A stretch of DNA of 64,000 nucleotides from Photobacterium angustum (lineage in GTDB: Bacteria; Pseudomonadota; Gammaproteobacteria; Enterobacterales; Vibrionaceae). The stretch spans positions 268,446 to 332,445 of the forward strand of contig NZ_PYOM01000003.1 in the NCBI RefSeq assembly GCF_003026365.1, in the 5' to 3' direction. Below are positions 17,777-26,415 of this stretch, piece after piece. Each line of letters starts with the position of its first letter. Position 1 is the stretch's first letter. Below the pieces are notes generated by a model that saw only the letters and a list, made by a program, of their open reading frames with translations, was not told where the DNA came from and did not search any database. Position numbers and translations under genes: made by a program.

Positions 17777-18505
17777 ATGAATAAAATTTTATTAGCTAGC
17801 ATTATCGGTCTGGTTTCTTCTCAAGCTATGGCGCAAGACATTAAGTTTGCAATGGAAGCAACCTATGCCCCTTTTGAATACATGGATGAGAATAATCAAA
17901 TCCAAGGCTTTGACGTTGATATTGCTAAAGCCCTATGTAAAGAGATGGATGCTACCTGTACTTTTCATAACCAATCTTTCGATAGCTTAATTCCAGCTCT
18001 TAAATTCAAGCGATACGATGCGGCTATTTCAGCAATGGACATTACTGAAGCACGTCAACAGCAAGTGAGCTTTACTCAACCTTATTACGATAATGCTGCT
18101 GGCTTTATTTCAATCAAAGGTAAAGTTTCTGATGTCGCCGCTCTTAAGGGTAAGCGTGTTGGGGTACAAAATGGTTCCACTCACCAGAGCTATTTAACAG
18201 ATCAAATGCCAGGTGTAACTGCAGTTCCTTACACAAGTTACCAAGATGCTTTTATTGATATGAAAAATGGCCGTATTGACTCGGTATTTGGTGATACTGC
18301 AGTTATCGCAGAATGGCTGAAGAAAGACGATAACCTTGCGTATGTAGGCAAGCCGGTAACAAACCCTAAATACTTCGGTAACGGTTTTGGTATCGCGGTA
18401 AACAAGGGCAACCAAGAATTGGTTAAACAGTTGAATACGGCACTCGCTAAAATTAAGCAAGATGGCCAGTATCAAGTTATTTTTGATAAGTACTTTGGTA
18501 AGTAA
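17777..18505 (+). CDS. artI: periplasmic arginine-binding protein (ArtI/ArtJ family)
   Basis: The 242-residue solute-binding protein has a signal peptide ending AMAQ (about residues 1-19) and a type-2 periplasmic fold. The segment KFAMEATYAPFEYMDENNQIQGFDVDIAKAL is typical of the arginine/lysine-binding cluster, and FKRYDAAISAMDIT is the conserved hinge region. GGAG lies upstream of the ATG. It lies between artP and artQ; only one binding protein is present here, whereas E. coli has ArtI and ArtJ, so the precise orthologue is not settled. Confidence 0.92.
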   Translation: MNKILLASIIGLVSSQAMAQDIKFAMEATYAPFEYMDENNQIQGFDVDIAKALCKEMDATCTFHNQSFDSLIPALKFKRYDAAISAMDITEARQQQVSFTQPYYDNAAGFISIKGKVSDVAALKGKRVGVQNGSTHQSYLTDQMPGVTAVPYTSYQDAFIDMKNGRIDSVFGDTAVIAEWLKKDDNLAYVGKPVTNPKYFGNGFGIAVNKGNQELVKQLNTALAKIKQDGQYQVIFDKYFGK

Positions 18506-18508
18506 ATT

Positions 18509-19216
18509 ATGATGTTATCGGGATATTCTCTTTCCCTGTTAGAAGCTAGCTGGATGACAGTCCAGCTTGCTTTTACCAGTTTAGCGGTTGGATTGGTGCT
18601 GGCTATGTTGTTTGCTGGCGGTGAGATGTCTCGATTTCGCTTCGTGGCATGGCCAACGACAGCCTTAGTGACAGTATTACGAGGCTTACCTGAACTACTG
18701 ATTGTTTTATTCATCTTTTTTGGTTCAGGTCAGATTTTATTTTACATCACGGGTGATTATATCGAGATCAGTCCTTTTCTTTCAGGTGTTATTGCGCTTT
18801 CACTGATTTTTGCCTCTTATGCAGCGCAAACTATCCGTGGTGCCATTAAAGCTGTGCCTAAAGGACAAAGAGAAGCAGCCAGTGCACTTGGGATCAGCAA
18901 GGCAAGAACATTTGTCGCTATTATTATTCCACAAGCGATCCGTCATGCATTACCAGGGTTAACTAACCAATGGTTGGTGTTATTAAAAGATACGGCATTA
19001 GTATCGCTCATCGGTGTAACGGATCTTCTAAAACAAGCGCAGTTAAGCTCTGCAGCGACGCATGAAAGTTTTACTTGGTATGCAACAGCTGCGGCAGTGT
19101 ATTTAGTGATCACTCTAATTACACAACAAATTATTAAACGGATTGATGCGAAATATAGCGTTCGAGAAGGTTCAAGCAACAACAAAAAAACGGTTGTTGA
19201 AGGAGCGATGGCATGA
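18509..19216 (+). CDS. artQ: arginine ABC transporter permease ArtQ
   Basis: This 235-residue polar amino acid permease has about five membrane helices. The ABC coupling motif is AAQTIRGAIKAVPKGQREAASALG. It begins three bases after artI and overlaps the next permease by four bases. It would form the channel with ArtM. Sequence such as EASWMTVQLAFTSLAVGLVLAM matches the ArtQ side of the pair. Confidence 0.92.
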   Translation: MMLSGYSLSLLEASWMTVQLAFTSLAVGLVLAMLFAGGEMSRFRFVAWPTTALVTVLRGLPELLIVLFIFFGSGQILFYITGDYIEISPFLSGVIALSLIFASYAAQTIRGAIKAVPKGQREAASALGISKARTFVAIIIPQAIRHALPGLTNQWLVLLKDTALVSLIGVTDLLKQAQLSSAATHESFTWYATAAAVYLVITLITQQIIKRIDAKYSVREGSSNNKKTVVEGAMA

Positions 19217-19884
19217 ATGAACAACACTTTTGGCAATTATTGGATGGCCTTGCCACCAGCTTACAATTGACCCTTGCATCGTTATTAGTTGGCTGTACTC
19301 TCGCTCTATTAATGACAATGACATTAATTTTAAGAACCCCTGTTTTACATTGGTTAAGCCGCGGCATCATTACCCTATTTACGGGTACGCCTTTGTTAGT
19401 TCAAATCTTTTTGATTTACTACGGACCGGGGCAATTTGAAGGTATTCGTGATAGCTTTGTATGGCAATGGCTCAGCCAACCGTGGTTCTGTGCGATGTTA
19501 GCACTAGCATTAAATACAGCCGCTTACAGTACTCAACTGTTTAAAGGTGCGTTTGATGCAATTCCTAAAGGTCAATGGCAAGCATGTCGTGCATTAGGCA
19601 TGGAAACTAAAACGACATTAAGTACCTTGTTACCTTTTGCTATTCGTCGTTCTGTACCGGCTTATTCTAATGAAGTGATTCTCGTGTTTAAAGGCACATC
19701 GCTTGCCAGCACTATTACTATTATGGATATCATGGGTTACGCCCAACGTATTAATGCACAAACCTACGATACGTTAACTGTGTTTGCAATTGCAGGTGCG
19801 ATGTATCTAACCGTTAATGCACTACTTTCTATTGCGTTTAGACTGATAGAAAAAAAAGCCTTGGCGTTTGAAGTGGCGAATTAA
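19213..19884 (+). CDS. artM: arginine ABC transporter permease ArtM
   Basis: The 223-residue second permease has about five helices. Its coupling motif is the shorter form AAYSTQLFKGAFDAIPKGQWQACRALG. The start overlaps artQ (ATGA). The opening LLDGLATSLQLTLASLLVG and the loop LFTGTPLLVQIFLIYYGPGQFE match E. coli ArtM. It closes the operon and is followed by a strong terminator. Confidence 0.92.
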   Translation: MNEQHFWQLLDGLATSLQLTLASLLVGCTLALLMTMTLILRTPVLHWLSRGIITLFTGTPLLVQIFLIYYGPGQFEGIRDSFVWQWLSQPWFCAMLALALNTAAYSTQLFKGAFDAIPKGQWQACRALGMETKTTLSTLLPFAIRRSVPAYSNEVILVFKGTSLASTITIMDIMGYAQRINAQTYDTLTVFAIAGAMYLTVNALLSIAFRLIEKKALAFEVAN

Positions 19885-19897
19885 ATTTCAATCTTAT

Positions 19898-19935
19898 AAA
19901 AAAGCCGATAATTTTCATTATCGGCTTTTTTTATT
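19898..19935. terminator. terminator between artM and the MFS gene
   Basis: A-run, AGCCGATAATTTTCATTATCGGCT hairpin, T-run. It can serve both converging genes. Confidence 0.88.
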
Positions 19936-19943
19936 TTTGTACA

Positions 19944-21146
19944 TTATGCTGAAGCAAATGCTTCATTTCTCAATGGTTGTTCTTCTTTTTTATTTGGCAC
20001 AGTGTCTTTTACTTTTAAGAAGATACAAGGTACACCCATCGCAGCCATAAACCAGAACATATTTATTTCAGAATGATGCATTAACCATCCGCAAAGTGCA
20101 GATACAAGTGCTAATACAAAACCTGCAGGAATTGCATGGTATAACGACTGTAAAGAAACATAATTATGTTTTCGATTTTCTTCGACATAACGAACAGAAG
20201 ATAAAATCGTACCAGAGAACGTAATACCATGTAGAATCTGACAGAAAACAAGAACATATATGTCATTTGTCGCTGCAGTTAATCCCCAGCGAAGCACTAC
20301 AGCAATTGCAGCAAGTCTAAATAATGTTGACACTTTCCACTTAGCGAACGCTTTACGACTAATTAAGTAAAAAACGATCACAGAAACTGTCGATAGACTC
20401 CATAAATAACCAATCGTATCTGAGTCTAGTCCCTGTTCTTTCCAGTAGACTGTACTGAAGAAATAATAACCACCATGGCTTCCCTCTAACAAAGAAGCGA
20501 CCAATAAAAATAACAGTGTTTCTTTACAACATAATACTTTGAAAATATTCTTTCTTTTTTGCTCATCATGGTGGCATACCATAGGTACAGTTGGCTTCAT
20601 TAGAGTACCTAGTAATGTTGCACCCAAGCCAATAGCTCCCATGATTGGTACAGAACTTACACCAAAGTTCTTAACAACCCATCCCATACAAGCCGACGCA
20701 ACCGTTAATGCAACCGCTCCCCATAAGCGAGTGTAGCCATAATCTAGTCGATCATCTCGAGCATAGTGATTTGATATTGCATCCGAAATAGCTACCGCAG
20801 GACCAATCGCTAAATTAAATAACACCAGTAGTAATGCAAGTACCCAAAATGTTGGCGTAATCGTACCTATCCAGATAAAAGCAATAAAGCCGAGTAAGCT
20901 TAAAAACATTGACCAACGAAGGAACGGTATGAGGTGCCCAACTTTGTGAAATAAAGGTGTTAATGTAAAGTTGATTACACAACGAGCGGCAAGTCCAAAA
21001 CCGATCAACATCCCAATATCGGCATCTGAGATCCCTAATTTTTCTAACCATAATCCTCTAAAGGGTAAATAAACCCCATACGAGAACCAGAACATAAATT
21101 GATACGTTGACATCCAAACTGATGGTCGACAATTAAACATTCGCAC
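19944..21146 (-). CDS. MFS transporter of the HcaT (3-phenylpropionate) family
   Basis: The protein of about 400 residues has 12 membrane helices. FWFSYGVYLPFRGLWLEKLGIS, DYGYTRLWGAVAL and YYFFSTVYWKEQG match E. coli HcaT, a putative 3-phenylpropionate carrier. The open frame extends 27 codons further upstream, but the GTG at 21146 has AAGGAG five bases before it, and an ATG two codons later (21140) is the alternative. No aromatic degradation genes are nearby, so the substrate is unknown; related proteins are also annotated as nucleoside or sugar carriers. It is monocistronic. Confidence 0.8.
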   Translation of the reverse strand: MRMFNCRPSVWMSTYQFMFWFSYGVYLPFRGLWLEKLGISDADIGMLIGFGLAARCVINFTLTPLFHKVGHLIPFLRWSMFLSLLGFIAFIWIGTITPTFWVLALLLVLFNLAIGPAVAISDAISNHYARDDRLDYGYTRLWGAVALTVASACMGWVVKNFGVSSVPIMGAIGLGATLLGTLMKPTVPMVCHHDEQKRKNIFKVLCCKETLLFLLVASLLEGSHGGYYFFSTVYWKEQGLDSDTIGYLWSLSTVSVIVFYLISRKAFAKWKVSTLFRLAAIAVVLRWGLTAATNDIYVLVFCQILHGITFSGTILSSVRYVEENRKHNYVSLQSLYHAIPAGFVLALVSALCGWLMHHSEINMFWFMAAMGVPCIFLKVKDTVPNKKEEQPLRNEAFASA

Positions 21147-21403
21147 TATTACTCCTTTCAATGTTTTAGTAACAGTAACGAAAATAGTTATCATTAACAA
21201 TTTGAAGAAATACCATAAAATATTCAAAAACAGTCACAAGTAATGACTGTTTTTAGAATAAATTGGAATATATTTGGATTTATTCCTTTAATTAATGATG
21301 ATATTTTTAAAAACTAATGTTGCGAAATTGTAAAATCATCTATCTTTATTAGTGTACGTTTGTATTACGACTTCTATAAATAAAATAAAAAAGGGGGATG
21401 AGC

Positions 21404-21766
21404 ATGTCTTTAATCCTATGCATTAAACGTTTTTTGTTTGTGGGTTTAGTTGTAACTCCTTTTATTTCTTCTGCAGAAGAAATGATCCCCGAACAACAAT
21501 TTGAGATCGGAAAACAAAAAGCCCTTGTTTGTATTACTTGTCATGGTGCCGATGGTATTTCTGCAACAGAAACCTACCCCAACTTACAGGGGCAAAAGCA
21601 ACAATATTTGGTCGCAGCACTTAAAGCATATAAACAAAATCAACGTGTTGATGGTTTAGCCATATTAATGCAGGGTTATGCAAAAGACTTAAGTGATCAA
21701 GATATGAAGGATCTCGCGTATTACTTTAGTAACGTAAAAACAGATACCACTCATCAATCACAATAA
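21404..21766 (+). CDS. exported mono-haem cytochrome c (c553/c4-like)
   Basis: This 120-residue protein has a signal peptide ending SSA-EE (about residue 22), one haem motif CITCH and a distal ligand candidate in the LMQGYAKDLS segment. It has one domain, where cytochrome c4 has two. ATG at 21404 is preferred over 21398 because the GGGGG ribosome site would abut the latter. It is 21-27 bases upstream of ccoN and on the same strand, so it probably donates electrons to, or works within, the following oxidase. Confidence 0.85.
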   Translation: MSLILCIKRFLFVGLVVTPFISSAEEMIPEQQFEIGKQKALVCITCHGADGISATETYPNLQGQKQQYLVAALKAYKQNQRVDGLAILMQGYAKDLSDQDMKDLAYYFSNVKTDTTHQSQ

Positions 21767-21793
21767 ACGGCAATAGTTTTTAAGGTTATGTCG

Positions 21794-23227
21794 ATGGATA
21801 CTCAGTATAATTATAAAATCGTTAAGTATTTTATGATCGCTAGTGTTAGTTGGGCGTTCATTGCAATGTTAATTGGTGTTATTTTAGCAGCACAACTTTA
21901 TTGGCCTGCTCTTAATCTAAATTCTGAATACTTTCAATTTGGTCGTCTTCGTCCATTGCATACTAATGGCGTCATTTTTGGCTTTGTCGTTAATCTTTTA
22001 ATGGGGACATCCTTTTATATTGTTCAACGCACTTGTAAAACCCCGCTATATAACAATGCCGCTGCTTGGTCTGTCTTTTGGGGATGGCAATTTATCCTTC
22101 TTCTCGCCCTTATCACCCTCCCGCTAGGTTTTACTACTTCGAAAGAATACGCTGAACTTGAATGGCCGATTGATATCTTAATTGCTGTTATCTGGGTGAT
22201 GTACGCCATTGTGTTTTTTATGACCGTTGCCAAACGTACCGTTCATCATATCTTTGTTGCTAACTGGTTTTACGGTGCGTTTATTATTGTTATTGCGATG
22301 ATTTTTATTGCTAACAACCTCGAATTGCCTGTCACGATGTGGAAGTCCTATTCTATTTACTCTGGGGCTGAAGATGCCATCGTACAATGGTGGTGGGGAC
22401 ATAATGCGGTTGGCTTTTTATTAACTGCAGGCATCATTGGTATGAACTATTACTTCATTCCGAAGGTTGCTGAACGCCCTATTTATTCTTACCGTTTATC
22501 TGTTATTCACTTTTGGGGCTTAGTCGGCTTTTATACTTGGGCCGGCACACACCATCTTATTTACTCTTCTGTTCCTGATTGGTTACAAAATCTCGGCATT
22601 GTGATGTCGTTAATTCTATGGCTTCCCTCTTGGGGTGGCGCATTTAATAGCATCATGACCTTGCTTAACAACAAGCAGAAACTTAAACACGACTACATTA
22701 TGTGGTTCTTCTTTTCTGCCATTGTTTACTATGCATTAGCAACTTTTGAAGGACCTCTATTAGCCATTCGCTGGTTTAATATGATTGCTCATAATACCGA
22801 CTGGATTATAGGGCATGTGCATTCAGGTGCCTTGGGCTGGGTTGGCATGTCTGCCATTGCCGTATTCTATTACTTTATCCCTCGTTTATATGGTCACGAG
22901 CAATTGTGGTCAAACCGTTTAGTTAAATGGCATTTCTGGTTTGCGCATATTGGGATTGTACTATATGCCGTTGCACTGTGGATTGCTGGGATCGGACAAG
23001 GCTATATGTGGCTTAAAGAAGATTCTAATGGTTCACTTAGCTATAGTTTTGTCGAAGCGATGAACTTCAGTGCACCGTGGATGTTAGTTCGCTTTATCGG
23101 TGGCGCGTTGTTTGTACTAGGTATAGTTTTAATGATTTATAACCTATACAGAACGCTAAAACAGCCAAAACCTAGATCGGTTAAGCACCAGAATGCAGCA
23201 ACAGAAAAGGTAGATACTCATGATTAA
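21794..23227 (+). CDS. ccoN: cbb3-type cytochrome c oxidase subunit I (CcoN)
   Basis: This oxidase of about 477 residues and 12 helices holds low-spin haem b, high-spin haem b3 and CuB. The diagnostic segments are RLRPLHTNGVIFGF, WWWGHNAVGFLLTAG (CuB ligand and cross-linked Tyr region), TWAGTHHLIYSSVPDW and IIGHVHSGALGWVGM. ATG at 21794 fits AAGG 8 bases upstream; 21788 is the annotatable alternative. It overlaps ccoO by eight bases. The operon lacks ccoQ and the ccoGHIS assembly genes, so maturation must depend on a second locus. Confidence 0.93.
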   Translation: MDTQYNYKIVKYFMIASVSWAFIAMLIGVILAAQLYWPALNLNSEYFQFGRLRPLHTNGVIFGFVVNLLMGTSFYIVQRTCKTPLYNNAAAWSVFWGWQFILLLALITLPLGFTTSKEYAELEWPIDILIAVIWVMYAIVFFMTVAKRTVHHIFVANWFYGAFIIVIAMIFIANNLELPVTMWKSYSIYSGAEDAIVQWWWGHNAVGFLLTAGIIGMNYYFIPKVAERPIYSYRLSVIHFWGLVGFYTWAGTHHLIYSSVPDWLQNLGIVMSLILWLPSWGGAFNSIMTLLNNKQKLKHDYIMWFFFSAIVYYALATFEGPLLAIRWFNMIAHNTDWIIGHVHSGALGWVGMSAIAVFYYFIPRLYGHEQLWSNRLVKWHFWFAHIGIVLYAVALWIAGIGQGYMWLKEDSNGSLSYSFVEAMNFSAPWMLVRFIGGALFVLGIVLMIYNLYRTLKQPKPRSVKHQNAATEKVDTHD

Positions 23228-23828
23228 TAAAGATTTTACCTCATCTGTAGTGATCCTCATTGTTTCAACAACTTTGGTTGCCGCCTTTTCGTTCTTAGTA
23301 TGGGTACTTCCTACATTTTTTTACCAAGATAAGTTAATTGCAGAATCAAGCGCGAAACCATTAACCGCGTTAGAGGTCGCTGGTCGAGATATTTATATCA
23401 GTGAAGGTTGTCATACTTGCCATACCATGATGGTTCGTCCATTAAATGCAGAAATTAAACGTTATGGACGATATAGCCGAGAAAGTGACGATATTTATGA
23501 ACATCCCAATTTATGGGGTTCAAAACGAACCGGACCAGATCTCACCAATCTTGGTCGGAAATATTCAGATCAATGGCATATCATCCACTTAAGAAATCCT
23601 CGCGATGTTGTACCCACTTCAATCATGCCCTCTTATCCTTGGCTCTTTGAGCAAGTGCTCGATGGTGAAGATATTGATGCAAAACTAATAGCGTTACGTA
23701 AGCTTGGTGTACCTTACAGTGATAAGGAAATTAAACAGGCACGACTAGAAGTAAATGGTAAAACAAAGGCACAGGCACTAATCGCCTATCTACAAAGTCT
23801 GGGACAAGATCAAGGAGTACGACCATGA
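23220..23828 (+). CDS. ccoO: cbb3-type oxidase mono-haem subunit CcoO
   Basis: The 202-residue protein has one N-terminal membrane helix (about residues 9-30) and one haem motif GCHTCHTMMVRP (about residue 63). EIKRYGRYSRESDDIYEHPNLWGSKRTGPDL and a later SIMPSYPWL with the axial methionine are invariant CcoO features. It overlaps ccoN and the following ccoP-like gene (ATGA-type), giving a tight ccoNOP order. Confidence 0.95.
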   Translation: MINKDFTSSVVILIVSTTLVAAFSFLVWVLPTFFYQDKLIAESSAKPLTALEVAGRDIYISEGCHTCHTMMVRPLNAEIKRYGRYSRESDDIYEHPNLWGSKRTGPDLTNLGRKYSDQWHIIHLRNPRDVVPTSIMPSYPWLFEQVLDGEDIDAKLIALRKLGVPYSDKEIKQARLEVNGKTKAQALIAYLQSLGQDQGVRP

Positions 23829-26023
23829 GTACTTTTTGGAGTGGTTGGGTCATTATCCTAACCCTGATTTTTCTCGCAATTATGATCGTCGTTGTTGCGT
23901 ACTACTGGAAGAAAAACAGTGCAGCCAACGCTAATCGAACCGTCGATAGCTTTGATGGTATTGATGAAAACGATGCCGGCGTACCAAATCTTTTACTCCT
24001 TTCTTATCTTCTTGCTTTCATTATTGCTGCCGTTTTTTTGGTGCTCTATCCTGGCATGGGAAACTGGCAAGGACTTATGAAGTGGCAATCAAGTAGTGAA
24101 GCTGCTTCAACCTCTCCCACCTCGTTAGCCAAGCAAATTAGCCAAGTACCTAATGGAGATACATCATTTCAAGCATTAAGTACTTCGCCTGAAGTTGTGG
24201 TCGCGGGTCGTGCTTTATTTCAAACACATTGTGCGGCTTGCCATTTAAATCAAGCACAAGGACAACTTCATTTCCCTAATTTAAGTGATGCTGTGTGGCT
24301 CTATGGTGGCAGTGATGAGGCGATCCATCATTCGATTGTGAAAGGTCGTAACGGGGTCATGGCTGGTTGGAAAGATATTCTGACTGAAGAAGAAATTGAG
24401 AATGTTTCATATTATGTCGCTTCACTTGAAAAAAACCGCATTATCTCAGAGCCAGCGGTCAAGCTTGAACTCGGTAAAACCGTATTTGATGCTAACTGTA
24501 CGGCTTGTCATGGCAGTAATGCAAAAGGTAATACTGCGATTGGTGCGCCAAATCTAACTGATAATATCTGGCTTCACGATGGCAGCGTTGAAGGTATTAT
24601 TTCAACGGTAAAATATGGCTTAAACAATCTTATGCCTGCTTTTGAAGAGCAACTCAGCGATAGCGAAATTCAAGCATTAGGTGCTTATATTCGCCATCAA
24701 GGTAATAGACAAAACGAGAAACTCGCAACGCTTGATCCGGATATGGTCAGTAAAGGGAAATATCTTGCTTATGCAGGAGATTGTATTGCTTGTCACACTG
24801 GTGAAGGCGGCGAACCGTTTGGCGGCGGTTTAGGATTTTTAACGCCATTTGGTACGCTTTATTCAACCAATATTTCAGCACATCCAACCTATGGTATTGG
24901 GGATTACACCTACGATGAATTTTATGATGCGCTACATAAGGGTAAAGGCAAACATGGTTACCTTTATCCAGCTATGCCCTACTCGTCTTATCAGTATGTA
25001 ACAGATGAAGACACCCAAGCACTTTGGGCTTATATGCAATCGCTTAATTTTGTGAATACTCGTAATGAAGAAAACAAGATGATGTTCCCAAGTAATATCC
25101 GGTTAGGACTACTTGGCTGGAATATTGCCTTTCTTAATACCGAGCCTTTGCAATACCCAGCCGATGCCACCGAACAATGGAAACGGGGTAAATATTTAAC
25201 CATGGGATTAGGACACTGTTCGGAATGTCATACTCCACGTAATGTTGCACAAGCCTTGATAGAAAAAGAGCTCTTCCAAGGTAACTTAATTGATGGCTGG
25301 AAAGCCCCGAATATTACCGCAACAGAGCTTTATCAAGATCGGTGGGATGTAAAAACGTTAACTGACTTTTTAAAAACTGGTCATTCAGATAAGGGAACCG
25401 CATTTGGTGGTATGGCTGAAGTGGTACAAAACAGTACCCGTTTCTTGACAGAACAAGACGTCGCAGCCATTTCGGAATATTTGATCACTGGCGATAAATA
25501 TAACGAGTTAGATAGATCGGTTCCACAGCTCAACCCACCTGGTTTTGGTGACTTAGTGCCAGCTAATGTTGATATTCAAACCGTTGAACTAAAACCGTTG
25601 AGTAGCAACGATCCTGAAAACGAAGCCAAACTATATGGTTTATATGTTCAAACTTGTGGCGCATGCCATGGTAAAGACGGAAAAGGTAGAAAAGGTATCG
25701 CCCCTACACTGCTTAACAACGGGATAATCATGCACAGTGATCCTTACGATACCATTGCCGTTACCATTCGTGGATTATCGCCAAACTTCATGGAACAAGA
25801 CAGTAACTTTATGCCGATGAGTAGCTTTAACTCGGTGATCAGTGATGCCAACCTCGCTAAGTTAATTAGCTTTGTCCGCAATAAGTTAGGTGATAGAACT
25901 GTACCTGTGACCCTAGAAGAAGTGGCTGGGGTAAGAAAAGATTTAATTAAAGGTGGCTATGCTGGAAATATACATGCCACAACAACACCAGAACAAAATC
26001 AGCCGAATAGCGTAATAGAATAA
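23825..26023 (+). CDS. ccoP: penta-haem CcoP-like subunit fused to a tri-haem dehydrogenase-type cytochrome
   Basis: This 732-residue protein is about two and a half times the usual CcoP length. Two N-terminal helices (about 7-28 and 57-76) around a short DGIDENDAGVPN segment match CcoP. Five haem motifs follow: CAACH 136-140, CTACH 225-229, CIACH 320-324, CSECH 465-469 and CGACH 611-615. Residues 120-295 are the normal CcoP di-haem part. Residues about 305-715 resemble the tri-haem membrane-bound cytochrome of alcohol, aldehyde and gluconate dehydrogenases (GKYLAYAGDCIACHTGEGGEPFGGG, then RGKYLTMGLGHCSECHTPRN). The frame is uninterrupted, so it is a true fusion. It should let a periplasmic dehydrogenase pass electrons directly to the oxidase; the partner is not encoded nearby. 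Confidence 0.9.
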   Translation: MSTFWSGWVIILTLIFLAIMIVVVAYYWKKNSAANANRTVDSFDGIDENDAGVPNLLLLSYLLAFIIAAVFLVLYPGMGNWQGLMKWQSSSEAASTSPTSLAKQISQVPNGDTSFQALSTSPEVVVAGRALFQTHCAACHLNQAQGQLHFPNLSDAVWLYGGSDEAIHHSIVKGRNGVMAGWKDILTEEEIENVSYYVASLEKNRIISEPAVKLELGKTVFDANCTACHGSNAKGNTAIGAPNLTDNIWLHDGSVEGIISTVKYGLNNLMPAFEEQLSDSEIQALGAYIRHQGNRQNEKLATLDPDMVSKGKYLAYAGDCIACHTGEGGEPFGGGLGFLTPFGTLYSTNISAHPTYGIGDYTYDEFYDALHKGKGKHGYLYPAMPYSSYQYVTDEDTQALWAYMQSLNFVNTRNEENKMMFPSNIRLGLLGWNIAFLNTEPLQYPADATEQWKRGKYLTMGLGHCSECHTPRNVAQALIEKELFQGNLIDGWKAPNITATELYQDRWDVKTLTDFLKTGHSDKGTAFGGMAEVVQNSTRFLTEQDVAAISEYLITGDKYNELDRSVPQLNPPGFGDLVPANVDIQTVELKPLSSNDPENEAKLYGLYVQTCGACHGKDGKGRKGIAPTLLNNGIIMHSDPYDTIAVTIRGLSPNFMEQDSNFMPMSSFNSVISDANLAKLISFVRNKLGDRTVPVTLEEVAGVRKDLIKGGYAGNIHATTTPEQNQPNSVIE

Positions 26024-26159
26024 GCGATTATCTAAATGGAATATAACGCTTCTAATTGGTTAACATACCATCAAGCGTAACAATATTTACAATTAATATG
26101 CATTTTCTGTCTGCTTTTTATTGCCTAAGCAAAATTAATAGGTATTATCCAACTTCAAT

Positions 26160-26330
26160 CCTTTGAGTAGAGGCGCGCTGCCTAAAAGTATCCAGATGGA
26201 GGGTGACACCTTTGAAGTCTGGGGAAAGGAGTCGGCGCCGAAGTGTTTGTTGTGTCGTCAACAATCGCTGGGTCTGCATTAAATAAGTGCAGAACTGCCA
26301 TAGTTATTTTGTCTATGGAGCGCTACCCTA
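26160..26330 (+). ncRNA. lysine riboswitch
   Basis: The leader carries the conserved lysine aptamer elements in order: GTAGAGGCGCGCTGCC, the P2 stem CCAGA/TCTGG, GGGGAAAGGAGTCGG with GCGCCGAAG, GCTGGGTCTGCA with its P4 partner TGCAGAACTGCC, the P5 stem CCATAG/CTATGG, and the closing GGAGCGCTACC that pairs back to the 5' side. It sits upstream of an NhaC-type carrier, the LysW arrangement known to be under lysine control. Lysine binding should switch expression off. Confidence 0.93.
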
Positions 26331-26382
26331 AGGGATAAGAAGTATTTTTTCTCCTGAAATTTGTTTCTCTATCCTTTCGGTA

Positions 26383-26414
26383 GATCTCCACCTAATATAG
26401 GTGTTTAAGAGATC
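26383..26414 (+). promoter_or_regulatory. start-proximal hairpin, likely expression platform of the lysine riboswitch
   Basis: GATCTC (26383-26388) pairs with GAGATC (26409-26414) and CACCTA (26389-26394) with TAGGTG (26398-26403). The 3' arm contains the only ribosome-site-like bases (AAGAGA) just before the lysW ATG, so folding would block translation. No terminator with a clear T-run is seen, which favours translational control. Confidence 0.55.
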
Positions 26415-26415
26415 C

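Noticed and set aside
21404..26023. Interpretation as a nitric oxide reductase cluster
   Set aside because: The CcoN His pattern and the CcoO motif RYGRYSRESDDIYEHPNLWGS-type segment point to a cbb3 oxidase, not cNor.
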